Source: Apus apus (taxonomy: Eukaryota > Chordata > Aves > Apodiformes > Apodidae). Taken from it: 64,000 nucleotides of DNA. Below the pieces are notes generated by a model. The model saw only the letters and a program-made list of their open reading frames with translations, was not told where the DNA came from and ran no database searches. The stretch spans positions 248,001 to 312,000 of the forward strand of contig NC_067305.1 of NCBI RefSeq assembly GCF_020740795.1. Direction: 5' to 3'. Shown here in pieces: positions 1-18,700 of the stretch. The first letter of the stretch is position 1. Each line of letters opens with the position of its first letter. The position numbers and the translations under genes are program-made.

Positions 1-732
1 GCACAGTTTATGGGGCTGCTCAGGGACCTGGGCTAGGCGGGGAGGAGGTCACGCAGGCTCCTGGGTGCCCCCAAGGGTGCCCTGCGGGACGGGCTCCTCT
101 GCAGAAACCCCGTTTTTGGGGCGAAAGATGAAAATTTCTGCTTTTAAGGAGCCTTCAGCATGTGAGAGTAACTTTGCTCATGGGGTGAGAGGGTAAAGCC
201 CAGAAAGAACCTGCATCTTCAGTCCCTCCTTGGGACCTCGCTGGATTCAGCGACGCTGAAGCACAGGAAAATCCCCAAGTTCACCTTGGAGAAAATGGAC
301 TCGTCTAATACAGGAACCAAACGAGCCATTTGGCACTACGAATCTGGTACAAAAATACATTTTGGTAAGAAAACACGCGGTGTTGTCGCACGTTTATAGA
401 GTCTGGTCTCCTGCCGAGGTGTGGAAACCTCGTGCTGGTCTGGTACCCCTCCAAAACCGAAGGTTATGCAGAGCAACCTGATGGGAGCAGTAAATTCAAT
501 GGAGAAACGAAGGGAGGGTAACGCTGGGGGGTCTAGGACAGCTCTGGTCTAGGACAGCTGTGCGCCGGGACAGCGGCACAGCCCCGCGTCACCTGCCAAC
601 CCGAGAGACGTCCCGGCGGAGAGATGTCCTAGGCCCGCTTGTTCCAGCCCTTGGATACAGCTCCAATCCAAACCTCTGTACAGGGCTGTCTATTTTCGAG
701 GCCTGTGTCTCCCTCTTGACCACCCAACTTAC

Positions 733-3995
<3,263 letters not shown>

Positions 3996-5460
3996 TTAGA
4001 TGGTAAGATTCTCAGTCAGCACAAGAGTAAAGAAGAAAAAGCAGCAATCCTGAACAAACTACGTAAAAGGACTTGCTCTTTAGCCAGAGCCATGTTTAGT
4101 GTATTCAAACAAACAAACAAACAATCAAACAGCAGATTCTTTTGACCAGTAAAAACAGTGCATCTTTCTTCGATTCACTTCACCGTCAGTCCTGTCACCT
4201 CATTACTGAGGAACAGCGCCCATCTTCTCCCGTGAGGTGCAGATGAGAGGACAGATTCTAGCCTCACTGTTGAGCAAAAACATCCTTCGGAAGCGAGAGG
4301 CAAAGCTCTTCTTGCCTTCTCCAGGGAAAGGAAATCAGATGGAGGAAAGGCCTTGCACAGGTTTTTACTGAAAATCCCCACTCGTTTCTGCTGGTAACTG
4401 AGTATTTTCAGACTGTACAGCCACCTCCTGTGGGTTCCGTGCCTCTGAAAGGTAGCTACGTTTACACCCAACATCGTCCTAGGTGAAAGAAACAACCCTG
4501 GTGACTTATCACACAATTCTTCACTAGATGGGAACAGAAACTATTTGCTTTTTGTGACAAATACTTCAACTGTACATTACTACCTGGAAAAATAATGATA
4601 ATAAAGAAACACAAAACCTAAATCACATGACCTGCTTCTTACTAGTACAATGATTCCATGGTAAAACAGTTCCCATCAGGATTACTGCAAGGCTCACACA
4701 AGAATACGTTGCCTGGTACTTTTTTGGACAGGTTTTTCATTCAGTTTGAGCCCAAAGACTGCCCTTCGTACACTGAGAAATGCAGCAGCCCTAAGCAGAG
4801 ATCCTCTCCCCGCTCCTGACACTCCCAACCTTTGTCTCTGAGCCACATCCTCCTGCAGAAGCGCAAGTGGTACTTCTGCAGGGTGCTGAAATAAACGAGA
4901 GATCTGGTCCCATTCTACTCATGTAGGAGGGCTGGGGCGGGGTTTTCACCTGCAGACTGAAAGATGTCCTCCCATTCCCCCTGCCCTCATCTCCTAAGGC
5001 ACAGTCAGGAAGGCAGGCCTCACCCTGTCAACCCCTGAGGCACTGACCCCAGGGCCACACACGGAGGTCCCCCACACCTCCTCCCCTTGCCCCAGACCCC
5101 CCAGCGCCCTCCACCCAGATCTCGCTGTCACACATGAACCCCCCACAGCTTCCCCTGCCACGCACACAGGGACCCTCCGAGCTCCCCCTGCCCAGGCCCC
5201 ACCGTCAGCCGCAGGCACCCCCGTGCCACCCTGGGGGGGTCTCGACAGCTTCCCCCGCCCAGACCCCACTCTCAAGAAGCTGCCTCCCCGCTCCCTCCGC
5301 CCAGACCTCCCCGTTACACACCAGCAGCCCCACAGCTCGCACTGCCCGCACCCCTGTCCCACAGCAGAGGCCCGACATCTGCCCCCTGCCCGCCTCTAGA
5401 CAGCCCCCCTCAGACAACTGCCCCCAGCGCAGGCCCGAGGAGCCGGGCGGACCACGGTAC

Positions 5461-5860
5461 CTGCCGCAGGGCTGAGGGCCAGGAGAGGGGAGAGGACACG
5501 CAGTTCCCCGCCGGGGCAGGGCAGGCAGGGCAGGACGCTCCTTCCCCCGCCAGAGGAAGGCGCCTGGTGCTGCGGGGGCGCTCGCGCCGCGGCCGTTGGG
5601 CCGGTTGGGCGGGATGGGGCGCGTGAGGCGGGCGGCGCGTGGGCCGCGCTGGGCAGGGGGCGAAGATGGCGGGGGGGCCGGGACCGCGCTGGTGCGGAGC
5701 CAGCCCTGGGCCTGTGCTCCCCGGGGCCCGGGTGGCTCCGGGAGCCGAGGGCACAAGGGCGCCATGGAGCGGGGCCGTCCCTGCGCGGGGATCTTCCCTC
5801 GCGTCCTTCCTCGGGGGTCAGGAGTGGCTGCGGGAACGGCCTCCGTCAGGCCCTGCTGCT
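5461..5860. promoter_or_regulatory. TMEM209: CpG-island promoter and exon 1 of TMEM209 (copy 1)
   Basis: This is the only strongly CpG-dense block in the unit (GGCGCGAGCG-type motifs, very GC-rich). A minus-strand splice donor lies at 5461/5460 (exon ...GCGGCAG followed by GTACCG) and is the likely end of exon 1. AAGATGGCGG at 5663-5672 on the plus strand matches the YY1 site typical of housekeeping-type and bidirectional promoters. No TATA box is visible. A plus-strand frame opens at this ATG and runs about 80 codons, but I cannot match it to a protein. The adjoining 5.03-5.46 kb is C-rich intron 1 sequence. Confidence 0.65.
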
Positions 5861-6919
5861 GTGCTGGGGCTCTTGGTGCACTGAGGGGAGGAGGGACTGG
5901 GGCCGTGGGTTAGGGGAGGAGCCCAGGCCCGAGCGTTCCCTGCTGAGGGCCAGTGCCCCTGGAGATGGGGTGGTCAGCAGGGACCCTCTTGAGACCCTTT
6001 CCCCGCGGCATCCAGGCCCCACGGCCTGCTCGCTCTGCAGAGCAGCACCACCAGCTTGGGGCCCCGCAGGGCACGTGGATCAGGCCAGCACAGACGCAGT
6101 TCCCTGGGGAAAACCTGGGGAAAGAAGAGGCATGGACGTCCTGGTAGGGGAGCAAGGGAGCAATTCTCTCGTTCCAAAGGGTAATGAATGACTCAGACTT
6201 CTTCGTGCCTACTGCAGCTTGGGACAGGCTGCCCTTTCACTGGGGCAGCAGAACAGCCAGAGGCGTCCCAGGGCCAGGAATCTTGTGCTGGGGAGAGGGG
6301 CTGGCAGAGCAGGGCTGCCAGCAGCTGGCAATAAGGATCTCTTGGAGACAAGGCCAGCAGGCGCAGGGTGGCTCTGTGTCCTCATACTAGGGCTGGTCCT
6401 CAGCTCTGGGGCTGATCTCTCAGCTCCCCAGGATCTGCTGTGGCTTTCAGAGGGGCGGGGGGCCATGGTGCGAGTGCCCAGAGCTTTGCAGCACCCTGTG
6501 GTGGGCACTGCCATGGGGCCAGCCCAGACTGGGCTGCTCTGGATGGGGGAGAGGGCAGGAGAGGTGGAGAGAGCTGGGGAGAGCCTGGGCTGGGTAGAAA
6601 GTGTCTGGGAGAGGAGAAGAGCCGTGTAGAGCTCAGCTGTTGGAGCGTGCATGGTGAAGGCACCTAGCGGGGTGCTGACGGTGCAGAGCCAGGTGACACA
6701 GTGAAGGAAAGAAGGCACCAAAGGTGCAGAAGAGAGAGGCCCGGGGATCTGTGCCATGTTCCCCGGGGCAATTTTCCCTGAGCACCTCACACACCAGCCA
6801 TTTCCACCTCTGGCCATGCACCCCAGCCCTGAGGAGGAACTTTTGCTGCGTGGGCCCCCTCATCCTCCTCTGGGGCTTCGTGATACCCAACTCCACTGCC
6901 ATTGTTAATGAATAGGACA

Positions 6920-7470
6920 CTAGTTTCCTCCTGACACTCGTTACACACCAAGTCCCACAGCTTTTCTCACAGCTGGACTCTCATCCAAGCACATTCTTAG
7001 GCAGCTCCAGCATGCTCAGGTGCTCTTGGCCTTGTCTCAAGAGATACTGAAAAATTCTTTTGGTTTAGATCCCACCAAGTCACCTGGGTGGCTTTCACAG
7101 CCACATCCCACCTTGGATTTCCCACCTGCAGGCAGTGCCTCTGACTTCCTGCTTCGCCAGCCCCCGGAGCCGGTCTCCGTGCCTGGTCATTTCCTGCATG
7201 GTCTCTTTCAGTGATGCTCCTCAGTGGGGCTTTCTAACACCCTCAGAAACTTGGAGGTTTGCTGCTGAATTCTGAATTTTACTTCTCTAGAGGCTTTTTG
7301 ACCTGTCATCATCATCTTCTGTCCAAGAATTCAGTACCAGCGAGCTCATGAACATTCACAACGCCTTAACAAGCCAAGCCTCTGGGAATAATTTAAGTCT
7401 TCAAACCTTACGTGGTTAAGTGGAGAGCTTTCAGGAGTGCAGACAAAGTGAAAATAGTTTATTTTCACCA
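6920..7470. repeat. Old dispersed repeat, unit copy 1
   Basis: This segment has diverged relatives elsewhere in the window: parts of it match 26,690-26,890, 41,495-41,790 and 43,795-43,920 (for example the shared blocks around GAGGGTGTTAG and GGGAAATCCAAGGTGGGAT). The family is not recognised. It is too diverged to be a recent duplication. Confidence 0.55.
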
Positions 7471-7499
7471 TCAGAACAGCGATCCGAAAATATTCAAGG

Positions 7500-7562
7500 T
7501 TTCCCCCTTTTTCTTTTTTTCCTTTTTTTTCTTTTTCTTTTTTTTATTCTTTTTTTTTTCCT
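7500..7562. repeat. Pyrimidine (T/C) tract, copy 1
   Basis: Nearly pure T runs broken by single C. Its length and composition differ between copies (compare 20,341-20,398 and 54,361-54,402), as expected of slippage. Confidence 0.85.
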
Positions 7563-8232
7563 GTTTACACCTTCTGTGATGTCAGCAGACTCCAGCTGTT
7601 CTTGATCCTGAGCATCCCCTGATGATGCAGTCTGAATGCACATGGAAATCAAGGCCCTTTCTGTCCCACAATCTGCCGGTCTTTGTCCCCACCTCCACCC
7701 CCACCATTTCCCTCCCTGAACTCCCGGGACACAAAGCACCTTGTTCAAATTGGAGCTGCCTCCACTGAAGGCTGTGGCTGCAAGTTCCAGCCCCTTGGCA
7801 CCAACTCCCACCTGTGTCACTTGGGGAAAGAGCTGCCTGCAGACACAGGAGGAGGTTTCTTAATGACCAACAAACCAAAACAGAGCAAGGTGCACCTCAA
7901 TGAAAAATAAAATGCATTCCTTTGCTGTCCACATTGCCTCCCCTGAAGTCCACTTCCCACAGCAGATAACCTTAGACCAATGGAAACACCTTCTGTGATG
8001 GGCCCAGACCCCAAGATCCCCCCCAAGCCCTGCTGCAGGCAGGGATGAGAGTTCTCCTCTAACCTTGGGCACCGGCTCCTCTTCCAGAAGCGCTCCTGGA
8101 GGTCCTGGGTCACATTTCCCAGTCCCACATGGGGTCTTCAGCTGCTTCAGTCTGACATGGAAGCCGTGCCCACCTTGGTCTGGGCAACCGAATCAACTCC
8201 TGGATGGAGATGTCAGGTATCTTTACAGTATC

Positions 8233-9435
8233 CTTATCATTCTGTTTGGAAAAGACCTTCAAGATCATCGAGTCCAACCACTACCCTAACTCTGCCGCAT
8301 CCACCACTAAACCCTGTCCCCGGCACCACATCTGTCTTTTTAGATGTCTCCAGGGATGGTGGCTCAAGCACCTCCTTGGACAGCCTGGATCACCAAGTCC
8401 AACCCCCGCCCCAGAACAGGACAACCCCAAAGTTCACACCATGTCCCTGAAGGGTGTTGTCCAAATGTTTCTTGAAAACTTTCAGGCTTGGAGCCATTAC
8501 TGCTTCCCCGGGGAGCCCATTCCAGTGCTCCACCACCCTCTGGGTGAAGAATCTCTTCCTAATGTCCAACCTAAACCTCCCCCTGCACATCTTCCCACCA
8601 TTCCCTTGGGTCCTATCATTGGTCACCAGAGAGAAGAGGTCAGCTCCTCCTCCTCCTCCTTCCCTAATGAGGAAGCAATAGCTGCCATGAGGTCTCCCCT
8701 CAGTCTCCTCTTCTCCAGACTGAACAGACCAAGTGCCTTCAGCCGCTCCTCGTACGGCATCCCCTCTAAACCCTTCCCCAACCTCGTGGCCTCCTCTGGA
8801 CACCCTCCAGTAGCTTTATATCCTTTTTGTGCTGTGGCACCCCAACCTGCACCCAGGACTCAAGATGGGGCCGCACCAGTGCCGAGTAAAGTGGGACAGT
8901 CCCCTCCCTGGACCGGCTGGAGATGCCGTGCTTGATGCGCCCCGGGACTTGGTTGGCCCTCCTGGCTGCCAGGACACACTGTTGGCTCATGTTCAACTGG
9001 CCATCGACCAGAAGCCCCAGATGCCTCTCCGCAGGGCTGCTCTCCAGCCTCTTGCTCCCCAGACTGTCTGTATATCCCGGGTTACCGTGTCCCAGGTGCA
9101 AAATCCAGCATTTCTCCTTGTTCAGCTTCATGCCATTGGTGAGTGCCCAGCTCTCTAATTTGTCCAGAGCCCTCTGCAGGGCCGCTCTGCCCTCGAGAGT
9201 GTCAGCTGCTCCTCCCAGTTTGGTGTCATCCACGAACTTAACTAGTAGGCCTTCAAGTCCTGCATCTAAGTCATGTATATCAAAGAGTACTGGCCCTAAG
9301 ATGGATCCCCGTGGAACCCCACTAGTGACCAGTCGCCAGCCTGACGTGACCCCATTCACTATCACCCTTTGAGCTTGACCCATCAGCCAGTTTCTCACCC
9401 ATTATGTGCTTGTCCAGCTGGATGCTGGACGTTGT
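8233..9435 (-). mobile_element. CR1 LINE 3' fragment (copy 1)
   Basis: The minus strand encodes the second half of the CR1 reverse transcriptase: VPRGSILGPVLF, then FVDDTKLGG (the position of the catalytic FADD-type motif), then the thumb and C-terminal blocks. The 3' end is near 8233. The tail reads AATGATAAGG instead of the usual ATTCTATG repeats. The frame stays open for 210 codons, which suggests a fairly young CR1. Confidence 0.9.
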
Positions 9436-9826
9436 GTTTAGAAGGAAACTGTGAGAGACAGTATCAAAGGAGCCACAGGGAACTCCAGGCCGGCCAGTCT
9501 CGCCTCTGTGCCCGGCAAGATAATACAGCAGATCCTCCTGGAAAGTCTGCTAAGGCACATGGAAATTAAAGAGGTGATTTGTGACAGCCAACACGGCTTC
9601 ACTAAGTGCAAGCCATGCCTGACCAATCTGGTGGCCTTCCACAACAAGGCTACAGAGATGGTGGATGGTGGCAGAGCGACTGATGTCATCTACCTGGATT
9701 GGTGCAAGGCGTTTGACACTGTCCCGCATGGCATCCTGGTCTCCAAACTGGCAAGGCATGGATTTGACAGATGGACCACTCAGTGGATAAGAAATTGGCT
9801 GGATGGCTGCACCCAGAGAGTTGTGG
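9436..9826 (+). mobile_element. CR1 LINE internal fragment (copy 1)
   Basis: Plus-strand CR1 reverse transcriptase with QHGFTK and [14 protein letters not shown], followed by [14 protein letters not shown]. It abuts the minus-strand CR1 5' end to 5' end. It stops at 9826, where unrelated sequence follows. In the inverted copy the same element continues to its 3' end, so 9826 is a rearrangement edge and not the element's own end. Confidence 0.88.
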
Positions 9827-10329
9827 ACCCACAGACTGGGTCGAGGTAAAATGGAACAGAGAAAATGAGCACCAAGAGCGACCTGGCTTCCACTGCAGGA
9901 AGTGTTTCCTGAAGAAGAAATCTGCAGAGTGGGTTTGATGAGATGAAAAGCCAGGTGGTCCAACTGTAGTCAGTCTAAAGGAGGTGAGCATGCCTGATGG
10001 AGGAGGGCAAGCAGAAGAAATCAAACCAGGTACTTAAAGGCAGGGAAACTGGGGAACTAATTGCCATGGGATCTTTTGCCTACTAAAATGGGACCTGGCT
10101 GGGGAAAAAAAATCTAGGAAAAAAGATAAAGGAGCTCTATTCCAAAGACCAGAGCACTTAAAGGTGGTGGCACCTGTGTCCATGCTAGTCTTCCAGCTCT
10201 GCCCTGGTGGAAGCTCAGAGCTCACACCCGAGACATGCTAGAACATGTTTGCCCCCTTCAGCTCTGCCCCGGGCCCTGCTGCTCACTGGCACTGCAGGCA
10301 GACTACAGGGACTTGTTGATCAAGGCACC
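9827..10329. other. Unassigned sequence after the CR1 break (copy 1)
   Basis: About 500 bp with no recognisable gene or repeat. The same sequence follows in copy 2 (22,659-23,160). Confidence 0.4.
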
Positions 10330-10860
10330 GGCAAGAACTGTTGTAACGTGAAGCTTTTCGAGCGTTTGGAATTCAAACCCCAGAGAAAAGACAAAGGCAA
10401 CACTCCTGTCGGAATAAAAGTTTATGCTAAGCAGCAGTATAAAAGAACATCCTCGAGGTGGAACAAGTCCCCATGAACAAAGCCAGAGTTAAACCCATCT
10501 TGTCACTGCCGGAGATCCGGCTCCAGAACCTCGTACAATTAACATATTAAAATATTTAAATACAAATACAGACTGTATACACCCTTACCCTTCAAATACT
10601 GTCTAAAATAAATAGGAATAAACATGCAACAGTACCTAACAGAACTACTAAGGTACAGCTATTAAAAACTTAGCATCTACTAGGAGGATAAATACAATCA
10701 TATTTTAAACGGTAAAAACCTACTCTGAAGATGTACTTAAAAGTATTTAAAAGCACTAAACCAACAAGTAACTGAGCGGGTAGAAAGTGCCATTGAAAAG
10801 GTGAAAGAAAGGGCATGGCCAATACCCTACAAAATGAAGATGAAGGCAAACAAACAGAGG
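10330..10860 (-). other. AT-rich 3'-UTR-like stretch (copy 1)
   Basis: This is clearly more AT-rich than its surroundings, has AATAAA-like hexamers and long T-rich runs on the minus strand, and has no open frame of note. It lies downstream (minus strand) of the candidate exons at 11.5-12.0 kb, as a 3' UTR would. No gene identity can be given. Confidence 0.3.
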
Positions 10861-11504
10861 TGGGTGTTTCTTTGAAAAACAACAAACAACATAGGTGAGA
10901 TGGTCCAGCTGGCAGCTGCCGCACATCTGCCCATCCACGGTCACTCTCTTCTCACTCTCCTCTTCCTTCCTCCCGAAAGCAGCCCCGCTCGCAGGCTACA
11001 TCCAACTGCAGATGGAAATCAAGGAGAAAAGGGAATGCTGAGAAAACATCGGTCCTTGTGTGTGTTTCACCTGGCAGCGGACGCAGCAACTGCGTTGCCA
11101 CCAGCTACTCTCCAGTGCAGCCTGCAAGGCAGACTACAACTGGAGAAGTGGAGGCCTGCTGTCTCAAGAATAGCAATTATGCTCATTGTGCAACACTTGA
11201 CCGAGAAAACAACAACAACAAAACCCACTGTAAGCAAAGTGCTCCCGTTCCTCCAAACCTGGTATTTGTCCGTGCACTCGCTGCCATGGAGACCAACTGC
11301 CCAATGTCAGTGCCAGCACATCCCCAGCTGCATGCTGGCCAGCAGACCAAGGCAGGGTCCAAGGAGAAGCCTGTGGCGGGAAGCGCAAGGAAGGCACTTC
11401 CACTGCAGGCAGTAACGTAACGATTCTCATCTCCCCTTTCTGTAACAGGGTGGTCAGAGCAGCTGCCTCGGCCATCTCTACAGAAATGCAGAATCTCTCC
11501 TTAC

Positions 11505-11965
11505 CAGGGGACTGGCCATCATGTGAGCTGGGTCTTCCCTTCCTGCACGTGGCTTCTTCTGATGGCCCTCTCCCTCCTGCTGAAGTGTTGATGGGCTCAG
11601 GTCTCTCTTCTGTCACTGATACACACAGAACACTGGTATTCTCCTTAGAAGAAACAAACAAACCAAGAAATAACCCCAAAGATCACTCTGTACTTTCTTA
11701 TAATCGCTTCAGAGACAAGAGCTTGAAAGAGCATCTCTTATGTTCAGTTAAAACAGAAGGTTCAATTCCAAAGAAAACAACCCTAGCCATTCTCTGGTGC
11801 TATGATACTTGGCCTTGTTTTTCATTAACCACCTCACTCTTGGCACGCTTGTTTTCTCCTGTGCACTGCCTGTCCTGGAGAGAAAGGAAGGTGACTCACC
11901 AGCAGCTCAGCAGCAGCCCTTTCTGCAGACGTCGCGGCACGGGCAGCACAAAGATCTTCATGATG
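11505..11965 (-). other. Two candidate exons of unknown identity (copy 1)
   Basis: Minus-strand candidate exons at 11900-11965 (66 bp, TTGCAG acceptor, GTGAGT donor) and 11505-11643 (139 bp, TTCTAAG acceptor, GTAAGG donor). Both are open in the phase that TMEM209 exon 7 would hand on (HHEDLCAARAATSAERAAAE, then ENTSVLCVSVTEERPEP). They are not TMEM209 exon 8 by comparison with the known protein, and I do not recognise them. They may be exons of another gene, exons created at the unit junction, or chance. Confidence 0.3.
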
Positions 11966-12097
11966 CTGCAACAGAGAACGAGGTACTGTTGGATCTACTC
12001 CCGTGGCAGATTGTCTGTTATTTGCGGTTAGAATAGCAGGTTTCATTAAAAGACAAAAAGCAAGGCTCCTATTTTGGAGCACCCTGCACCCCCCTTC

Positions 12098-12450
12098 AGC
12101 ATGAGGAGGAGGGAGAGGAGGAAACATCAAAAGCAGCACGATGAGGAGTATGATGAGGAGGAGGAGGGAGCAGGAGTCAACGGGATGACGAGAAAGAGGA
12201 GGAGGTCGCGTAAGACAACAGCACGAGGAGGAGAAGGAGGAAGAGGTTGCAGGAGGATACAACGGCATGACAAGGAAGAGAAGGAGGAGGTAGAGGAGTA
12301 GGACCAGGAGGAGCAGGACAACCAGGAGAAGAAGGCAGTGTCAGACAAACAGCATGAGGAGGAAGAGGCAGCAGGAAAGCACAGAATGACAAGGAGAAAG
12401 AAGGGGGCGGAGGTGGAGGCAGGGGGAGACCATGGGATGGCAATGAGGAG
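12098..12450. repeat. GGA/GAGGA purine-rich tract (copy 1)
   Basis: Imperfect (GGA)n over about 350 bp on the plus strand, strongly purine-biased. It can form triplex or G-quadruplex structures. Long chance frames rich in E and R arise from it. It lies just before the minisatellite and the unit junction. Confidence 0.85.
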
Positions 12451-12466
12451 GATGAGGTGGGTATTG

Positions 12467-12862
12467 TATCGGGGTGCACAGGGATGTGGGGTGCATGGGC
12501 ACGGGGGGCCATAGCATATTGGGGTGCATGGGGAGCAGGGTGTGCGGTTTATAGGGGTGTGTGGGGAGCGGGGTGCATGGTCCGTTGGGGTACGTGGGGC
12601 TGTGGGGGCTGTGGGAACAGATGGATGGTATATCAGGTGCACAGGGACCAAGGCGCAGTGTTTAGGGGTTTCCAGGGATCTGGGGTGCACAGGAAGAGGG
12701 GTGTGCCCAGTCTGGGGGTGCACAGGGCTTGGGCACAGTAAATCGGGGTGCGCAGGGACTGCAGTGCACAGGAACCGGGGTGCACGGCACATGAGGGTGC
12801 AGAGGGACCGGGGTGCACGAGGACTGGGGTGCAGCATTAATCGGGGTGCACAGTTTATGGGG
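12467..12862. repeat. GTGCAC minisatellite at the unit junction (copies 1/2)
   Basis: A degenerate tandem array with a unit of about 15-30 bp around GGGGTGCACAGGGA. It spans the join between unit copies 1 and 2, so the tandem duplication may have arisen by recombination within it. Confidence 0.85.
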
Positions 12863-13579
12863 CTGCTCAGGGACCTGGGCTAGGCGGGGAGGAGGTCACG
12901 CAGGCTCCTGGGTGCCCCCAAGGGTGCCCTGCGGGACGGGCTCCTCTGCAGAAACCCCGTTTTTGGGGCGAAAGATGAAAATTTCTGCTTTTAAGGAGCC
13001 TTCAGCATGTGAGAGTAACTTTGCTCATGGGGTGAGAGGGTAAAGCCCAGAAAGAACCTGCATCTTCAGTCCCTCCTTGGGACCTCGCTGGATTCAGCGA
13101 CGCTGAAGCACAGGAAAATCCCCAAGTTCACCTTGGAGAAAATGGACTCGTCTAATACAGGAACCAAACGAGCCATTTGGCACTACGAATCTGGTACAAA
13201 AATACATTTTGGTAAGAAAACACGCGGTGTTGTCGCACGTTTATAGAGTCTGGTCTCCTGCCGAGGTGTGGAAACCTCGTGCTGGTCTGGTACCCCTCCA
13301 AAACCGAAGGTTATGCAGAGCAACCTGATGGGAGCAGTAAATTCAATGGAGAAACAAAGGGAGGGTAACGCTGGGGGGTCTAGGACAGCTCTGGTCTAGG
13401 ACAGCTGTGCGCCGGGACAGCGGCACAGCCCCGCGTCACCTGCCAACCCGAGAGACGTCCCGGCGGAGAGATGTCCTAGGCCCGCTTGTTCCAGCCCTTG
13501 GATACAGCTCCAATCCAAACCTCTGTACAGGGCTGTCTATTTTCGAGGCCTGTGTCTCCCTCTTGACCACCCAACTTAC

Positions 13580-16843
<3,264 letters not shown>

Positions 16844-18304
16844 TTAGATGGTAAGATTCTCAGTCAGCACAAGAGTAAAGAAGAAAAAGCAGCAATCCTG
16901 AACAAACTACGTAAAAGGACTTGCTCTTTAGCCAGAGCCATGTTTAGTGTATTCAAACAAACAAACAATCAAACAGCAGATTCTTTTGACCAGTAAAAAT
17001 AGTGCATCTTTCTTCGATTCACTTCACCGTCAGTCCTGTCACCTCATTACTGAGGAACAGCGCCCATCTTCTCCCGTGAGGTGCAGATGAGAGGACAGAT
17101 TCTAGCCTCACTGTTGAGCAAAAACATCCTTCGGAAGCGAGAGGCAAAGCTCTTCTTGCCTTCTCCAGGGAAAGGAAATCAGATGGAGGAAAGGCCTTGC
17201 ACAGGTTTTTACTGAAAATCCCCACTCGTTTCTGCTGGTAACTGAGTATTTTCAGACTGTACAGCCACCTCCTGTGGGTTCCGTGCCTCTGAAAGGTAGC
17301 TACGTTTACACCCAACATCGTCCTAGGTGAAAGAAACAACCCTGGTGACTTATCACACAATTCTTCACTAGATGGGAACAGAAACAATTTGCTTTTTGTG
17401 ACAAATACTTCAACTGTACATTACTACCTGGAAAAATAATGATAATAAAGAAACACAAAACCTAAATCACATGACCTGCTTCTTACTAGTACAATGATTC
17501 CACGGTAAAACAGTTCCCATCAGGATTACTGCAAGGCTCACACAAGAATACGTTGCCTGGTACTTTTTTGGACAGGTTTTTCATTCAGTTTGAGCCCAAA
17601 GACTGCCCTTCGTACACTGAGAAATGCAGCAGCCCTAAGCAGAGATCCTCTCCCCGCTCCTGACACTCCCAACCTTTGTCTCTGAGCCACATCCTCCTGC
17701 AGAAGCGCAAGTGGCACTTCTGCAGGGTGCTGAAATAAACGAGAGATCTGGTCCCATTCTACTCATGTAGGAGGGCTGGGGCGGGGTTTTCACCTGCAGA
17801 CTGAAAGATGTCCTCCCATTCCCCCTGCCCTCATCTCCTAAGGCACAGTCAGGAAGGCAGGCCTCACCCTGTCAACCCCTGAGGCACTGACCCCAGGGCC
17901 ACACACGGAGGTCCCCCACACCTCCTCCCCTTGCCCCAGACCCCCCAGCGCCCTCCACCCAGATCTCGCTGTCACACATGAACCCCCCACAGCTTCCCCT
18001 GCCACGCACACAGGGACCCTCCGAGCTCCCCCTGCCCAGGCCCCACCGTCAGCCGCAGGCACCCCCGTGCCACCCTGGGGGGGTCTCGACAGCTTCCCCC
18101 GCCCAGACCCCACTCTCAAGAAGCTGCCTCCCCGCTCCCTCCGCCCAGACCTCCCCGTTACACACCAGCAGCCCCACAGCTCGCACTGCCCGCACCCCTG
18201 TCCCACAGCAGAGGCCCGACATCTGCCCCCTGCCCGCCTCTAGACAGCCCCCCTCAGACAACTGCCCCCAGCGCAGGCCCGAGGAGCCGGGCGGACCACG
18301 GTAC

Positions 18305-18700
18305 CTGCCGCAGGGCTGAGGGCCAGGAGAGGGGAGAGGACACGCAGTTCCCCGCCGGGGCAGGGCAGGCAGGGCAGGACGCTCCTTCCCCCGCCAGAGG
18401 AAGGCGCCTGGTGCTGCGGGGGCGCTCGCGCCGCGGCCGTTGGGCCGGTTGGGCGGGATGGGGCGCGTGAGGCGGGCGGCGCGTGGGCCGCGCTGGGCAG
18501 GGGGCGAAGATGGCGGGGGGGCCGGGACCGCGCTGCTGCGGAGCCAGCCCTGGGCCTGTGCTCCCCGGGGCCCGGGTGGCTCCGGGAGCCGAGGGCACAA
18601 GGGCGCCATGGAGCGGGGCCGTCCCTGCGCGGGGATCTTCCCTCGCGTCCTTCCTCGGGGGTCAGGAGTGGCTGCGGGAACGGCCTCCGTCAGGCCCTGC
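18305..18700. promoter_or_regulatory. TMEM209: CpG-island promoter and exon 1 of TMEM209 (copy 2)
   Basis: Same GC-rich block as in copy 1, with the exon 1 donor at 18305/18304 on the minus strand and the YY1-like AAGATGGCGG at 18507-18516. Only isolated substitutions separate it from copy 1. Confidence 0.63.

Larger units (their letters stand above)
5861..8232. other. Unassigned unit DNA upstream of the TMEM209 promoter (copy 1)
   Basis: I see no gene here. The first 1 kb is GC-rich with short chance frames on both strands that shift between copies. 6.92-7.47 kb is an old dispersed repeat (listed separately). 7.50-7.56 kb is a pyrimidine tract. 7.57-8.23 kb has no recognisable feature. In mammals SSMEM1 lies head-to-head with TMEM209, but nothing resembling it is visible. 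Confidence 0.5.

Noticed and set aside
5205-5765. 186-codon minus-strand frame through the CpG block
   Set aside because: Long frames are expected in very GC-rich DNA. It reads through the likely exon 1 donor and does not resemble the TMEM209 N-terminus. An alternative frame could add residues before exon 2, but that is unproven.
6209-6817. 202-codon minus-strand frame upstream of the promoter
   Set aside because: The frame differs in copies 2 and 4 because of single-base length changes, and it is Pro/Ser-rich as expected of GC-rich non-coding DNA.
12127-12837. Long frames through the GGA tract and minisatellite
   Set aside because: Repeat-derived low-complexity frames (Ser/Pro/Leu- or Glu/Arg-rich) that change with repeat number.
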